A DNA stretch of 64,000 nt from assembly GCF_963082655.1 (NCBI RefSeq), contig NC_081555.1, positions 16,922,520-16,986,519 of the forward strand. Direction: 5' to 3'. The stretch comes from Stomoxys calcitrans. Lineage: Eukaryota; Arthropoda; Insecta; Diptera; Muscidae. Under the pieces are notes generated by a model. It was not told where the DNA came from. It saw only the letters and a program-made list of their open reading frames with translations, and made no database searches. Positions 36,082-47,690 of this stretch are shown piece after piece. Both the position numbers and the translations under genes were made by a program. How positions within the stretch are numbered: position 1 is the stretch's first letter; each line of letters opens with the position of its first letter.

Positions 36082-37067
36082 AATTATTGGCAAATACTTG
36101 TTTGAAGCCTAAATATATGCTTCAATTATTTAAAACAACATGAAATCTTTAATTATCAAGCATCCTCCCCTGGCATCCTCACTTATTTCCACATGACTGC
36201 TCTTTTTCTTTCTTCTACACTCCTCTTGGCTACGTTATTTACTTTCTCTTAAAATACCTCTCGAATGTCAACTTTTGCCTTTAATGTTAGGCAATTACAA
36301 AGTTAATAATACAACCCCTTAAAATATGTTACACCTACATACGTGCTTAAGCTGTTGTCTCGTTATACGACTACTTCTTGGGTGTAACTTACTGGCTTGG
36401 GAAATGCTAATGCTAATAATAATAATAACAATAATTGTCTTGGTTACAGCTTAATTGGATTTTATAACGTATCTTACCAAAAAGTAAAGAAAGTAAAACC
36501 CTCGAATTTACTTAACTCTCGCCCGCCTGAGACAATAACACTTAAAGAAATATTTAAAGAAGCTTGAAAATGTTGAAAGTTAATATTGTTGGCATATGTC
36601 ATAATAATTGTATAAATATGTATGCATGTGTGTGTGGGTGTGTAAGTGTTATGGTGGTGTGAGCGTGTGTGTTTGTATTAATTGTTTAATTTTGAATTTT
36701 ATTAGCATACTTTTAGGCTGGCATAGAAGCAAGGGAAAGTGTGAACAAGTTTTGTATACTCTAGGGCCTGAGTTTGGTGATAACTAATTAATATTATTGC
36801 ATACCTTAAGGGATTACCGCGATAATTTATGGATCTGCAGCATACTTAGTGATTTCCCATGCTCAAGAAAGGGAAACGGGCAATATGTGTCAACTTTATA
36901 TTGATTTTTTGGTAGCTCATTTCTTAGATCCTCAAATCATCATACTTTTATCACTACCATGCCAACTGATTGATAAGTGATGGTGAAAGGAAAATCGCCT
37001 CTGAGATGTTAAACACCTTTGAACATATTTTTCATATGGTCAGCGTAATTTGTAGTCATTCTTACTG
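36082..37067. other. Single-copy AT-rich non-coding sequence
   Basis: No supported gene or repeat apart from simple AAT and TG stretches. Confidence 0.5.
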
Positions 37068-37136
37068 TCCTAAGGTGTATGTCCATAAGGGCATTGGGCG
37101 TATTAATATATGAACCCTCTTTTCAACCTTACCTCA
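37068..37136 (+). repeat. 3' tail of a non-LTR retrotransposon
   Basis: AAGGTGTATGTCCATAAGGG and AACCCTCTTTTCAACCTTAC match the 3' UTR at 20430-20500. No coding part is present, so this is an extreme 5' truncation. Confidence 0.7.
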
Positions 37137-37944
37137 ACTATTCTACACCTACATTGCGTTCATCAGACATGCTTAGCCATGCATTACAATGAGCCGCTCC
37201 ATCTTAAGCCTATTAAAAAAAAGGCTTTTCGTTATATATTAGATCAAAGGGAAGTAGATAATTAGTAAAGCAAACACACAGAAAACCCATTCATTAAATC
37301 TAGAACCAGGAAAACAAACAGGCGCCCACCCGCTTGTTGCTTTGATATGTCAACTGATTATGACAGCATACAATTATTTGTTTAGAAGGTGCTATTTACC
37401 CAAAGCATACACTATTTAACTCAAAATAATGATGTCTTTGCCTTCAACTTTGCTTAGGTTCACTATATTTAGCTCTAAGACAGCCTTAATGTATGCTACA
37501 AAAATCGTAAGCAGCAAAAGAACATTGCCACTAAGAAAAAAGTAGGCAATCTTTACTTTAAGTTAATTGCCAACAAACAAGCAACGTAAAACACAATTCA
37601 TTATGTCCTTATGGTTTTTATTATAACCTGAAGCCCTTTTAGTATACCCAAAGAGAAGACGGAAGAGAGGCAGGCAGCAAAAGTAAAGAGATGACAAAGA
37701 AAAAAAACCAAAAAAAAGGCATATCATTACAAACGCTAATTTTATGAGTTGATATTATGGTTGCTTAAGTTGCACGCACACCAACAAACGTCAGCAAACA
37801 TACTTTGCCACACATTCATAAACAAACAATTACCGCTTGCCTTTGGTAGTGTAGTTGAACGTTATGTGTAGGAATGTGTAAGCATGTGTTAGTAGAAGTT
37901 TTTAGGCCCATATAACTTATAATTAACGGTTGGTTTTTGCTTTT
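37137..37944. other. Single-copy non-coding sequence
   Basis: No supported feature. Confidence 0.5.
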
Positions 37945-38674
37945 TATACCCACCACCATAGGATGGGGGTATATTCATTTAGTCATTCCGTTTGTAGCAC
38001 ATCGAAATATCCCTTTTCGACTCTACTAAGTATATATACTTCGGATCGTCGTAAAATTCGAAGGCGATTTAACCATGTCCTTGTGTCTGTCCGAATATGG
38101 CCCATATCGGACTATATTTGCATGTAGCTGCCATATAGACCGATATGCCGGTTTAGGATCTTAAGCCCATAACTGGCGCATTTATTATCCGATTTCGCTA
38201 TAATTTGAGTTGATTAAAACGTCCCGATATCCAACTCAAATATGGTTCAGATAGGTCGTTCCTCAGACATAGCTGTCATATAGACCGATCTGCTGATTTA
38301 GGGACTTAGGCCCATAAAAGCTGCATTTATTACCAGATTTCGGTGGAATTTGACACAGCGTCTTGTATTAAGCCTCCCGTTATACGACCAGCATACGGCT
38401 GAGTTTGGACAATATTAAGATATAACTGTCATATAGACCGATCTACCAATTAGGGCCTTAATCCCATAAAAAGTGGATTTGTTGCCCGATTTCGCTAAAA
38501 CTGTGACTTGTAAAATAGTTCTCGGGACCTGAATCAAATATGGTCCAAACCAGCCCCCATCCAATGTACTATGGATATAGTATGGCGAGTTGTTACAAAA
38601 AAAGATGGTTAAATTATCCATGGTGGCTGGTATCCAAAGTTCGACACGGCCGAACTTAATACATTTTTACTTGT
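37945..38674 (+). mobile_element. Type-A-related element, short complete copy (730 bp)
   Basis: Head ATACCCACCACCATAGGATG after TTTTT, a leader, and about three diverged units (GCATGTAGCTGCCATATAGA). The tail is CATGGTGGCTGGTATCCAAA, GTTCGACACGGCCGAAC (palindrome with decayed arms) and CATTTTTACTTGTT. The next element head starts at once, giving a second head-to-tail dimer. Confidence 0.85.
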
Positions 38675-38809
38675 TATACCCTCCACCATAGAATGAGGGC
38701 AAACTAATTTAGTCATTCCGCTGGTAACACATCGAAATATTGATCTGAGACACAACAAAGTGATTACATTCTTGACCCTCTTGACAATCCATAACGAGTC
38801 CGCCTGTCT

Positions 38810-39512
38810 ATCCGGCCGTCTGTCTGCCAGTCTGTATGTCCGTCTGTCTGCCAGTCTATATGTCCGTCTGTCCGTCTGTCTGTCTGTCCGTCTGTCTGTC
38901 TGTCCGTCTGTCTGTCCGTCTGTCTGTTCGTCTGTCTGTCTGTCCGTCTGTCTGTCTGTCCGCCTGTCTGTCCGTCTGTCTGTCCGTCTGTCTGTCCGTC
39001 TGTCTGTCCGTCTGTCTGTCCGTCTGTCTGTCCGTCTGTCTGTCCGTCTGTCTGTCCGTCTGTCTGTCCGTCTGTCTGTCCGGCTGTCTGTCCGTCTGTC
39101 TGTCTGTCCGTCTGTCTGTCCGTCTGTCTGTCCGTCTGTCTGTCCGTCTGTCTGTCCGTCTGTCTGTCCGTCTGTCTGTCCGGCTGTCTGTCCGGCTGTC
39201 TGTCCGTCTGTCTGTCTGTCCGTCTGTCTGTCCGTCTGTCTGTCTGTCTGTCCGTCTGTCTGTCCGTCTGTCTGTCTGTCCGTCTGTCTGTCCGTCTGTC
39301 TGTCCGTCTGTCTGTCTGTCCGTCTGTCTGTCTGTCCGTCTGTCTGTCTGTCTGTCTGTCCGGCTGTCTGTCCGTCTGTCTGTCTGTCCGTCTGTCTGTC
39401 CGTCTCTCTGTCCGTCTGTCTGTCTGTCCGTCTGTCTGTCCGTTTGTCTGTCTGTCTGTCTGTCCGTCTGTCTGTCCGTCTGTCTGTCTGTCCATCAGTC
39501 CGTCTGTCTGTG
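38810..39512 (+). repeat. GTCTGTCC / GTCTGTCTGTCC microsatellite
   Basis: About 700 bp of nearly pure CTGT/CCGT 4-mers. It is stop-free in two plus-strand frames (38760-39539, 38836-39615) and one minus-strand frame, giving 243-259-codon low-complexity ORFs that are artefacts. It sits exactly where other copies of the element have a 20-40-bp version of the same motif. Confidence 0.95.
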
Positions 39513-40449
39513 GAACTTACTTTACTTTTTATGGTGTAAATCTAGGCGCTTGAAATTTTGCGTAAATACTTCCTATTGCAGTAGGTCGGTTGGGCCACAT
39601 CGGTCCATTTTTTGATATAGCAGGCATATCAGCCAATATTGGCATTCTGTTATGACTTTCATTTTAAAGATTGGTCCAAATCAAATTATAACCTGATATT
39701 GCTTCCATATAAACAGATCTCGGATCTTGACTTCTTGAGCCTATAGAGGGCGCACTTCTTATCCGATTAGGCTGAAATTGTATGTGAACTGTTTTGTTTT
39801 GAATTTCAACAACTGTGTCCAGAATGGTCAAAATTGGTTCATAACCTGTAAAAGCTGTCATATAAACTGAAATCGGATTTTGACTTCTTAAGCTTCTAGA
39901 GGGCGCACTTCTTATCCGATTAGGCTGAAATTGTATGTGAACTGTTTTGTTTTGAATTTCAACAACTGTGTCCAGAATGGTCAAAATTGGTTCATAACCT
40001 GTAAAAGCTGTCATATAAACTGAAATCGGATTTTGACTTCTTAAGCCTCTAGAGGGCGCACTTCTTATCCGATTTGGCTGAAATTCTAGGTGAGCTGTTT
40101 TGTTTTGAATTTCAACAACTGTGTCTAGAATGGTCAAAATTGGTTCATAACCTGTAAAAGCTGTCATATAAACTGATATCGGATTTTGACTTCTTGAGCC
40201 TCTAGAGGGCGCAATACTTATCCGATTTGGCTGAAACTTTGCACGACATGTTTTGTTCTGACTTCCAACCACTCTTCAAAGAATGGTTAAAATCGGTTCA
40301 TAACCTGATATAACTGCCCTATAAACCCATGTCGGATCTTAACTTGATAAGCCTCCAGAGGGCGCAATTCTTATCTGATTTGAGGTGTTTTGCCTTCAGT
40401 TCCAACAACTTTGTTAAGTGTGGTCCAAATCGGTTCATAACCTGATATA

Positions 40450-40685
40450 TTGGGTTGCCCAAAAAGTAATTGCGGATTTTTCATATAGTCGGCGTTGACA
40501 AATTTTTTCACAGCTTGTGCCTCTGTAATTGCATTCTTTCTTCTGTCAGTTATCAGCTGTTACTTTTGGCTTGATTTAGAAAAAAAGTATAAAATAGTAT
40601 ATTTGATTAAAGTTCATTCTAAGTTTTATTAAAAATGCATTTACTTTCTTTTAAAAAATCCGCAATTACTTTTTAGGCAACCCAA
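40450..40685 (+). mobile_element. TTGGGTTGCCC MITE copy 2
   Basis: Same family and orientation as 9622-9856, flanked by TA. Inserted in a type-B unit at CCTGATATA. Confidence 0.93.
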
Positions 40686-40813
40686 TAGAAATCGTAGAAA
40701 ACGATCTTTATATTTGAATTATTGAGCCTCAAGAAGGCCTTGGCGCGTATGGTTTTTCTAAAGCTCTCAACATCCATTCCATTATGGTCTAAATAGGTTT
40801 ATAACCTGATGTA

Positions 40814-41013
40814 TTGGGTTGCCCAAAAAGTAATTGCGGATTTTTTAAAAGAAAGAAAATGCATTTTTAATAAAACTTTAATCAAATATACTTTTTTTTA
40901 AACTTTTTTTCTAAAGCAAGCTAAAAGTAGCAGCTGATAACTGACAGAAGAAAGAATGCAATTACAGAGTCACAATATATGAAAAATCCGCAATTACTTT
41001 TTGGGCAACCCAA
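40814..41013 (-). mobile_element. TTGGGTTGCCC MITE copy 3 (200 bp)
   Basis: Opposite orientation to copy 2. The middle is shorter: after AATTACAGAGTCAC it jumps to ATATATGAAAAATCCG, so ~25 bp of the CTGTGAAAAAATTTGTCAAC region is deleted. Inserted in the next type-B unit at the equivalent CCTGATGTA site. Confidence 0.92.
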
Positions 41014-41209
41014 TAGCTCCCATATAAACCGATCTGACTTCTTGAGCCTCTAGAGGGCGCAACTATTTGGCTAAAATTTTAACCATGGTATTTTTTATGA
41101 ACTCTAATATGCACTTTAACTAAATTTATTTTGCATAAATTTTTAACGGAATCCATGGTGGTAGGTTCCCAAGATTCGACCCGGCCGAACTTAGCACGCT
41201 TTTACTTGT

Positions 41210-41687
41210 CTTGAGTTTCCTATTTGTTTGTCGCTTGCCTCGTCATGTGCTGTAAACGGTTAAAAGCATTTGCTTAACTAATAAGAAGAAAAATGTATTT
41301 GAGAGTGAGTGTGTGAGTTTGGGTGGAAGTGAGTGCGAGACTAACAAGACCACCAAGGCAAATTTCACAAAGATGGTGAATAACGACAGGAATATGAAAC
41401 AAATCTGCTCATTAACGTCGTAAACACAATTGTTAATGCAAAAGCTTATATACACGTCCTCAACCATATACTAACTCATACAAATACTAAAACTAACAAA
41501 CACACACAACACACATAAACACTCTTACAGTGCGACACCCACACACACATACATATTCCTGCATATAACAGAGTATGCATAAAAACCCAAATATTTACTT
41601 CGTTAAGCCTCACATAAGGAAAGAGCGAGGGATATTAAGAAAGTTTCAAGTCTAAGAGAGTCTGGGAAGAGTTTAAGACCTTGAAAA
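41210..41687. other. Non-coding sequence with CA-rich stretch
   Basis: A CACACA-rich stretch lies at ~41500-41550. No exon recognised. Confidence 0.5.
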
Positions 41688-43907
41688 TATAAAAGCGTGC
41701 TAATTTCGCCCAGGACCGAATCCCCCACCATGAAGCGAATTTCAGCCAAATCGCATAATAATAGCGCCCTCTAGAGGTTCAAGATGTATAATCGGGAGAT
41801 CGGTTTATATGGGAGTTTACCAGGATATGAACCGATTTAGACCATGCTTAGTACAGTTGTTGGAAGTCATAGCAAAACACTTGATGCCAAATTTCAGCCA
41901 AATCGCATAATAACTGCGCCCTCTAGAGGCTTAAGAAGTATAATCGGGAAATCGGTTTATATGGGAGCTATACCAGGTTATGAACCGATTGAAATCATGC
42001 TTAGTACAGTTGTTGGACGTTATAGCAAAACACATCATGCGAAATTTCAGCCAAATGGGATAATAATTGCGCCCTCTAGCGGCTCAAGAAGTCAAGATGT
42101 GAGATCTGTTTATATGGGAGCTATATCAGATTTTGAACCGATGCGGACCGTATTCGACACAATTGCTGGAAGTTATAACAAAGCACTTCAGGCAAATTTT
42201 CAGCCAAATCGGATAATAATTGCGCCCTCTAGCGGCTCAAGAAGTCAAGATCCAGGATCGGTTTATATGGCAGCTTTATCATATTTTGAACCTAATCAAA
42301 CCATACTTGGCACAATTGTTGGGAGTGATAACAAACCACTTCATGCAAAATTTCAGCCAAATTTGATAGTAATTGCGCCCTCTAGAGGCTAAAAAAGTCA
42401 TGATCCAGGATCGGTTTATATGGGAGCTATACCAGGTTATAAACCGATTTAGACCATGCTTAGTACAGTTGTTGGACATCATAGCAAAACACTTCATGCC
42501 AAATTTTAACCAAATGGGATAATAATTGCGCCCTCTAGCGGCTTAAGAAGTCAAGATCAGAGATCCGTTTATATGGGAGCTATATCAGATTTTGAACCGA
42601 TGCGGACCGTATTCGACACAATTGCTGGAAGTTATAACAAAGCACTTCAGGCAAAATTTCAGCCAAATCGGATAATAATTGCGCCCTCTAGCGGCTAAAA
42701 AAGTCAAGATCCAGGATCGGTTTATACGGCAGCTATATCATATTTTAAACCGAATCAAACCATACTTGGCACAATTGTTGGGAGTGATAACAAACCACTT
42801 CATGCAAAATTTCAGCCAAATCGGATAATAATTGCGCCCTCTAGCGGCTCAAGAAGTCAAGATCCAGGATCGGTTTGTATGGCAGCTATACCAGAAAGTG
42901 AACCGGTTCGAACCATATTTGGCACAGTTGTTGGAAGTTAAATCGAAACACTTCGTGAAAATTTGAAATATTGTAAGAATTGCGCCCTCTAGCGGCTCAA
43001 GAAGGCAAGATCCGGGATCGGTTTATACGGCAGCTATATCATATTTTAAACCGAATCAAACCATACTTGGCACAATTGTTGCGAGTGATAACAAACCACT
43101 TCATGCAAAATTTCGGCAACATTTTATAATAATTGCGCCCTCTAGAGACTAAAAAAGTCAAGATCCAATTGTTCGAAGTTAGAGCAAAACACTTTGTGCA
43201 AAATTTGAGCCAAATCGGATAAGAATTGCGCCCTCTAGTAGCTCAAGAAGTCAAGATCCGAAATCGGTTTGTAGTTGAGCTATATCACATTTTGAACCGT
43301 TTTGAATCATACTTGGCACAATTGTTGGAAGTTAAATCAAATCACTTAAAGCAAAATTTCAGCCAAATCCGATAAGAACTGCGCCCTCTAGCGGTTCAAG
43401 AAGTCATGATCCAGGATCGGTTTGTATGATAACTATATCAGGTTTTGAGCCGATTGGGGCCACACTTGGAATACTTATTGGAAGTCGAAACAAAACACTT
43501 CATGCAAAATTTCAGCCAAATCGGATAAGAACTGCGCCCTCTAGCGGTTCAAGAAATCGAGATCCAGAACTGCGCCCTCTAGCGGCGCAAGAAGTCAAGA
43601 TCCAGGATCGCTTTATATGGCAGCTATGACACCATGGACCGATAAAGCCGATTTACAATCCCAAATCACCTACACTTATAGGAAGTATTCGTGCAAAATT
43701 TCAAGCTCCTAGCTTTATTCCATTGAAAGTTTGTGTGCTCTCGACAAACGGACGGACGGACGGACACACGGACAGGGCTAAATCAATTTAGAATATCAAG
43801 ACGATCAAGAATATATATAAACATCGTTGGGTCTTAGATCAATATTTCGTTGTGTTACAAAGGGAATGGTAAATTAGTATACCCCACACCCTATGGTGTA
43901 GGGTTTA
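41688..43907 (-). mobile_element. Type-B element, minus strand, complete but decayed ends
   Basis: The left end is a degenerate tail (AAAAGCGTGCTAATTTCGCC). About twelve units follow (ATAATTGCGCCCTCTAGCGG, TGCAAAATTTCAGCCAAATC). Then come the leader with CGGACGGACGGACACACGGA (43750-43780) and the head, including GGGAATGGTAAATTAGTATA and CCCTATGGTGTAGGG. A block at ~42030-42330 is closely repeated at ~42490-42830 (about three units apart). Confidence 0.85.
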
Positions 43908-43910
43908 AAA

Positions 43911-44215
43911 AGGGAAATCGGTATATATGACAGCTATACCCAAATATTGACTGATCTGGACCATGGGGGACATGGGATGTTGGGGACCTCATGCAACTCA
44001 CAATTCCAAATATAGCGGAATGGGGTAATTAATAAGCCTTTTATGGGTCCCTGACCTTATATCTGGAGATCGGTATATGTGGCAGCTATAGCCAAATGCT
44101 GACCGATCTCGATCATATTCAGCACAGTTATCTAAAGGTCCAATACACCCATTATGCTAAATTTTAACAAAATCGGGTAACAAATCGGCCTATATAACAG
44201 ATGTATCCATTTACA
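43911..44215 (-). repeat. Type-A units, decayed fragment
   Basis: Two or three units (GGTATATGTGGCAGCTATAG, CTTTTATGGGTCCCTGACC) in minus orientation directly after the previous element head. No tail. Confidence 0.7.
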
Positions 44216-44267
44216 GTCCAATAAAGAATAAGCTCGGCAATGATGTCAGGGACTCAAATTGCATAAA

Positions 44268-44326
44268 AAACCCCATGAACATTCCACTAAGGAACAGAGG
44301 CGAACTTCTCACATATCAATGAGTGC
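44268..44326 (-). mobile_element. SINE tail fragment
   Basis: CGAACTTCTCACATATCAAT and GAGTGCT match the 3' part of the SINE at 3500-3813. The remainder is missing. Confidence 0.75.
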
Positions 44327-45400
44327 TAGATCTTATCATGATGAGCTTCCGTACGCATCCAGGGGCAGGTGAGAAAGCTGTGGAACCACTCTTCCCTAGG
44401 ACACTGGACACTTTCGGTGTGGACGATTCCTCCTTAGATGCTTCACTAGCTGCTGCTGTCCAGTCCAACCGCTGCTGTCGAAGTGAAGCTCCGTGCTTTC
44501 TCGCTGGCGTACACCTTAAGCCCAGTCCAACCGGATGACCCACCCACACAAAGCTTGTCGGGTCCCGTTTCTATGCCATTCCCTCCTATCTCGATTGTGG
44601 CATCGGGATTTCCGGTCTCTTCCAATCCGCCAGACTTTAGCGAAGTGGTCGTTAATTTCTCAAGCAAGTGTTCAGCAATAACTGCTAAGTCATCAACCTG
44701 ATTCCGCAACCCCATCGCTTCTATAGACCTTCAGTTTCAACTTGTTGACAACCCTTTCAGACTTGTTGAGGTCTTCCAGACAGCCAGAGTTGAGTACGGA
44801 AACTGCATGTCTTCGGTCACCATCAGCCTCAACCAATCTACCAATCTTCCAATCGGTGGTTGAAAGATTGGGATTACATTCCCTAAGTCTTCCAAGTTTC
44901 GCTTCAGGATCTGAGGGGAATCCTTGGTATCCAAACATGCGCCATTGGTCGAGAAGGAATATCTTCCTTCTTGGCTAAATCTAGTGCTGCACCTGGCCAG
45001 ATCTCACCAATCTTTTTTAGCGCACAATGATACATTTCAATTGAGCGTTAAAAGGCAGTTAGTCTGTATCGGCCCCGACACCAGCCTGCATCGTCACAAA
45101 CTGGAGGAGATCCAGGAACTTCTGCAAGGACATCGGAGTATACTGATGACAGTCCATTGACTATACCACTCCATTTATTCCCAGGTATGCAGCCCAGTTA
45201 TTCTCCCTTGTCGACAACTGTCATTTCCAAACTGTCCCTAGCGACATTAGCAAAGGTACTTGAACCAATCTTACTACTATTCGCCCCAGTTCTTTTAGGC
45301 ATCAAATGCCCTCCAAGTGACCGCAGCATTTCCCAATCAAGACGTGAAGTCTTTTGGGTAGCCTGTGCCGCAAATTCCTAAGCCCAATTTAGGGAATCTC
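44327..45400 (-). pseudogene. DUF4780-like protein, decayed
   Basis: Read on the minus strand. Around 45040-44940 it gives EIWPGAALDLAKKEDIPSRP followed by HVWIP. After a frame change, 44938-44693 gives the conserved LRECNPNLSTTDWKIGRLVE, RRHAVSVLNSGCLEDL and KLKLKVYRSD. This order (W-P-G-A, IP.RP..HVWIP, NP.L.T.DW, LN...L, LK..VYR) is the DUF4780 domain, common in insect retroelement-associated and multi-copy proteins of unknown function. The next segment (44715-44446) is a Gly/Ser-rich tail without a domain. Stops and frameshifts break the frame, so it is a dead copy. SINE fragments flank it on both sides. Confidence 0.75.
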
Positions 45401-45539
45401 TCTCCCTTTTAGTGAAAGTCTTAGGATCATTCGCACCTAGCCTCTCAATAAACTTTAGATCCATGCGGCTTCTATTATTCCAACCTCTTAAAGAGCATGT
45501 TGGCATGCCGGCGTAGGCCCACGCTGACCGCTGAGCCTG

Positions 45540-45848
45540 GAATGTTCATTGCAAATTTTGCCCATGAACATTTTTTGCCCACTAAAACACAGAGCGAAAC
45601 TTCTCACATATCAGTGAGTGCAGCTCAAGGGAGCCTTCTTTCTATAGCCGAGTTCGAAGGGCGTACGGCAGTGCCATATCTCTTTGGAGATAAGTTTTTA
45701 TATGGCATAGTACCTCAAAAATGTTGCCAGCATTAGGAAGGGAAAACCACCGCTGAAAAATTTCTCTTCATGGTCTCGCTAGGATTCGAACTCAAGCATT
45801 TAGCATCATAGCCGAACATTTCAACCTCTGCACTACGGTAGCCTTCTA
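45540..45848 (-). mobile_element. tRNA-derived SINE, diverged
   Basis: Minus-strand head near 45845-45780 (GTAGTGCAGAGGTTGAAATG, TTCGAATCCTAGCGAGACCA), then the body down to GAGAAGTTTCGCTC near 45600. It is more diverged than the copy at 3500-3813. Confidence 0.83.
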
Positions 45849-46729
45849 ACCTCCTCCATATACCATACAGAAACTCCCTAACAAAACCCCACCAATATAA
45901 TTTTCAGCACGCAACAAAAAGGACACATAAACGAAATTTTATGCACTCTCATACTCATACAGAATTTTTGGGAAAGAAAAGTAAATGACACATATCCCCT
46001 GATGGACCTTTCGTGTGCGTGTGCGTGTCATTTGAGACACCAAGAGTCACACCAAACAACCAACTAAGCAACCACTCAACAAGACGAGCCAAAGCCACCA
46101 CCGACACCGCACCACACCATACAAACAGTCAAAGTTAATGGCGGTTAACAGAAGGTTAAGCATGTGTTGGCTAAATAACATCGGCATGACTTTGTAGTTT
46201 CGTGAGAGTGGTTGGTGTTACCAATTTTGGCCACAAAGAAGTGTAATTAGTAAAACAGCCCACGCAAGAGGCCACAAGAACATGATAGGCTCCTGTGTTA
46301 CAGCGTACAGGTAAAGAAAGAATTAAAAATTCTACAATTTTGTATGATTTTAGTTTATAAGCTTTAGTGAGGTAATAACCTCATCTCTTACCACACTTAA
46401 GCTGTTCAAAACAATAGTTCTCACATTACAACTAATGCTATTGGATTTCTGTTACCCGTTTTAAACAGCGGCCACACTCAAACACACACACACTCTGCTT
46501 GTTTCCGCTTCCGTTTGTTGAAACGGAATGAAACTAATTTTCACGCCATTAAATTTACATGTTTATAAAAACCCACTACCCTAAATAGACATGGCAACGT
46601 TTTGAGAATGCTTTTTTCCACTTCACAAAAAAGGGCAATGCTTGTGCAATGGCATTGCTCATTTATGAGAGGATAATGGTTTAAGAGACAGAGTTGCCAA
46701 TAGCAAAAAAAATATTTATAGAAAAACAA
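45849..46729. other. Single-copy non-coding sequence
   Basis: A CA-rich stretch at ~46481-46495. No exon or known element. Confidence 0.5.
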
Positions 46730-47690
46730 ACAAATGTGTGCTAAGTTCGGACGGACCGAATCTTGGGAACCCACCACCATGCACAGAAAAAAATAATTTT
46801 GAAAAGCAACAACTTTGGTCGAAAAAGCGACAACGAAATTTGTTAATTTTCCTGCAACAATTGCATGCAAAATTGCAACCAAATCAGACAAAAATTGCCG
46901 CTTATAAGGGCTCAAGAAGTCAAATCGGGAGAAGGGTTTATATGGGAGCTATATCAGGTTATATATAGACCGATTTGGATCGTATTCGGTATTGTTGTTG
47001 AAAGTCTTAACAGAATACTACATGCAAAATTTCATGCAACTCGGACAAAAATTAAGGCTTCTAAGGCCTCAAGAATTCAAATCCGGGGATCGGTTTATAT
47101 GGGGGCCATATCTGTTTATAGACCTATTCGGGGTCTTGACTTCTTTAGCCTCTAGAGGGCGCAATTCTCGTCCGATTTGACTGAAATTTTTCCTGAGGTG
47201 TTTTGTTTTTCAACAACTGTGCTAAGTATGGCTTAAATCGGTACATAACCTGATATAGCTGTCATATAAACCGATCTGGGATCTTGACTCCTTGAGCCTC
47301 TAGAGGGCGCAATTCTCATCCGATTTGACTGAAATTCTTCATGAGGTGTTTTTTTATAACTTCCAATAACTGTGCTAAGTATGGCGCAAATCGGTATAGA
47401 ACCTGATATAGCTGTCATATAAACCGATCTGGGATCTTGACTTCTTGAGCCTCTAGAGGGCGCAATTCTCATCCGATTTGGCTGAAATTTTGTACAACGG
47501 CTTCTCTCATGACCTTTAACATGCGTGTCTACTATGGTCTGAATCGAGCAATGGCTTGATACAACTCCCATATAAACCTATCTCCCGATGTAGCTTTTTG
47601 AGCCCCTACAAGGGGCAATTCTTATCCGAATGAACTGAAATATTGCGCAATGACTTCTACAATGTTCAGCATTCATTTATGATCGGACTA
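46730..47690. mobile_element. Type-B element with inverted halves
   Basis: It starts with a minus-orientation tail (GTGTGCTAAGTTCGGACGGA, CCACCACCATG). Minus-oriented units run to ~47115 (GGTTTATATGGGAGCTATAT). It then switches mid-unit to plus-oriented units (CTTGACTTCTTTAGCCTCTA, CCTGATATAGCTGTCATATA) until ~47690, with no second tail. Confidence 0.8.

Larger units (their letters stand above)
38675..41209 (+). mobile_element. Type-B element with expanded microsatellite and two nested MITEs
   Basis: Head ATACCCTCCACCATAGAATG follows directly on the previous tail. The leader's GTCCGTCTGTC stretch has expanded to about 700 bp (38810-39512). Type-B units follow (39660-40445), then two MITEs (40450-40685, 40814-41013), then the tail CATGGTGGTAGGTTCCCAAG, CGACCCGGCCGAACTTAGCA, CTTTTACTTG. 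It is about 2.5 kb including the inserts. Confidence 0.87.

Noticed and set aside
38760..39615. Overlapping 243-259-codon ORFs (LSVRLSVC / QTDRQTDG repeats)
   Set aside because: Simple CTGT/CCGT microsatellite, open on both strands and in more than one frame.
44316..45381. Plus-strand ORFs opposite the DUF4780-like sequence
   Set aside because: Shadows; only the minus strand shows recognisable conserved residues.
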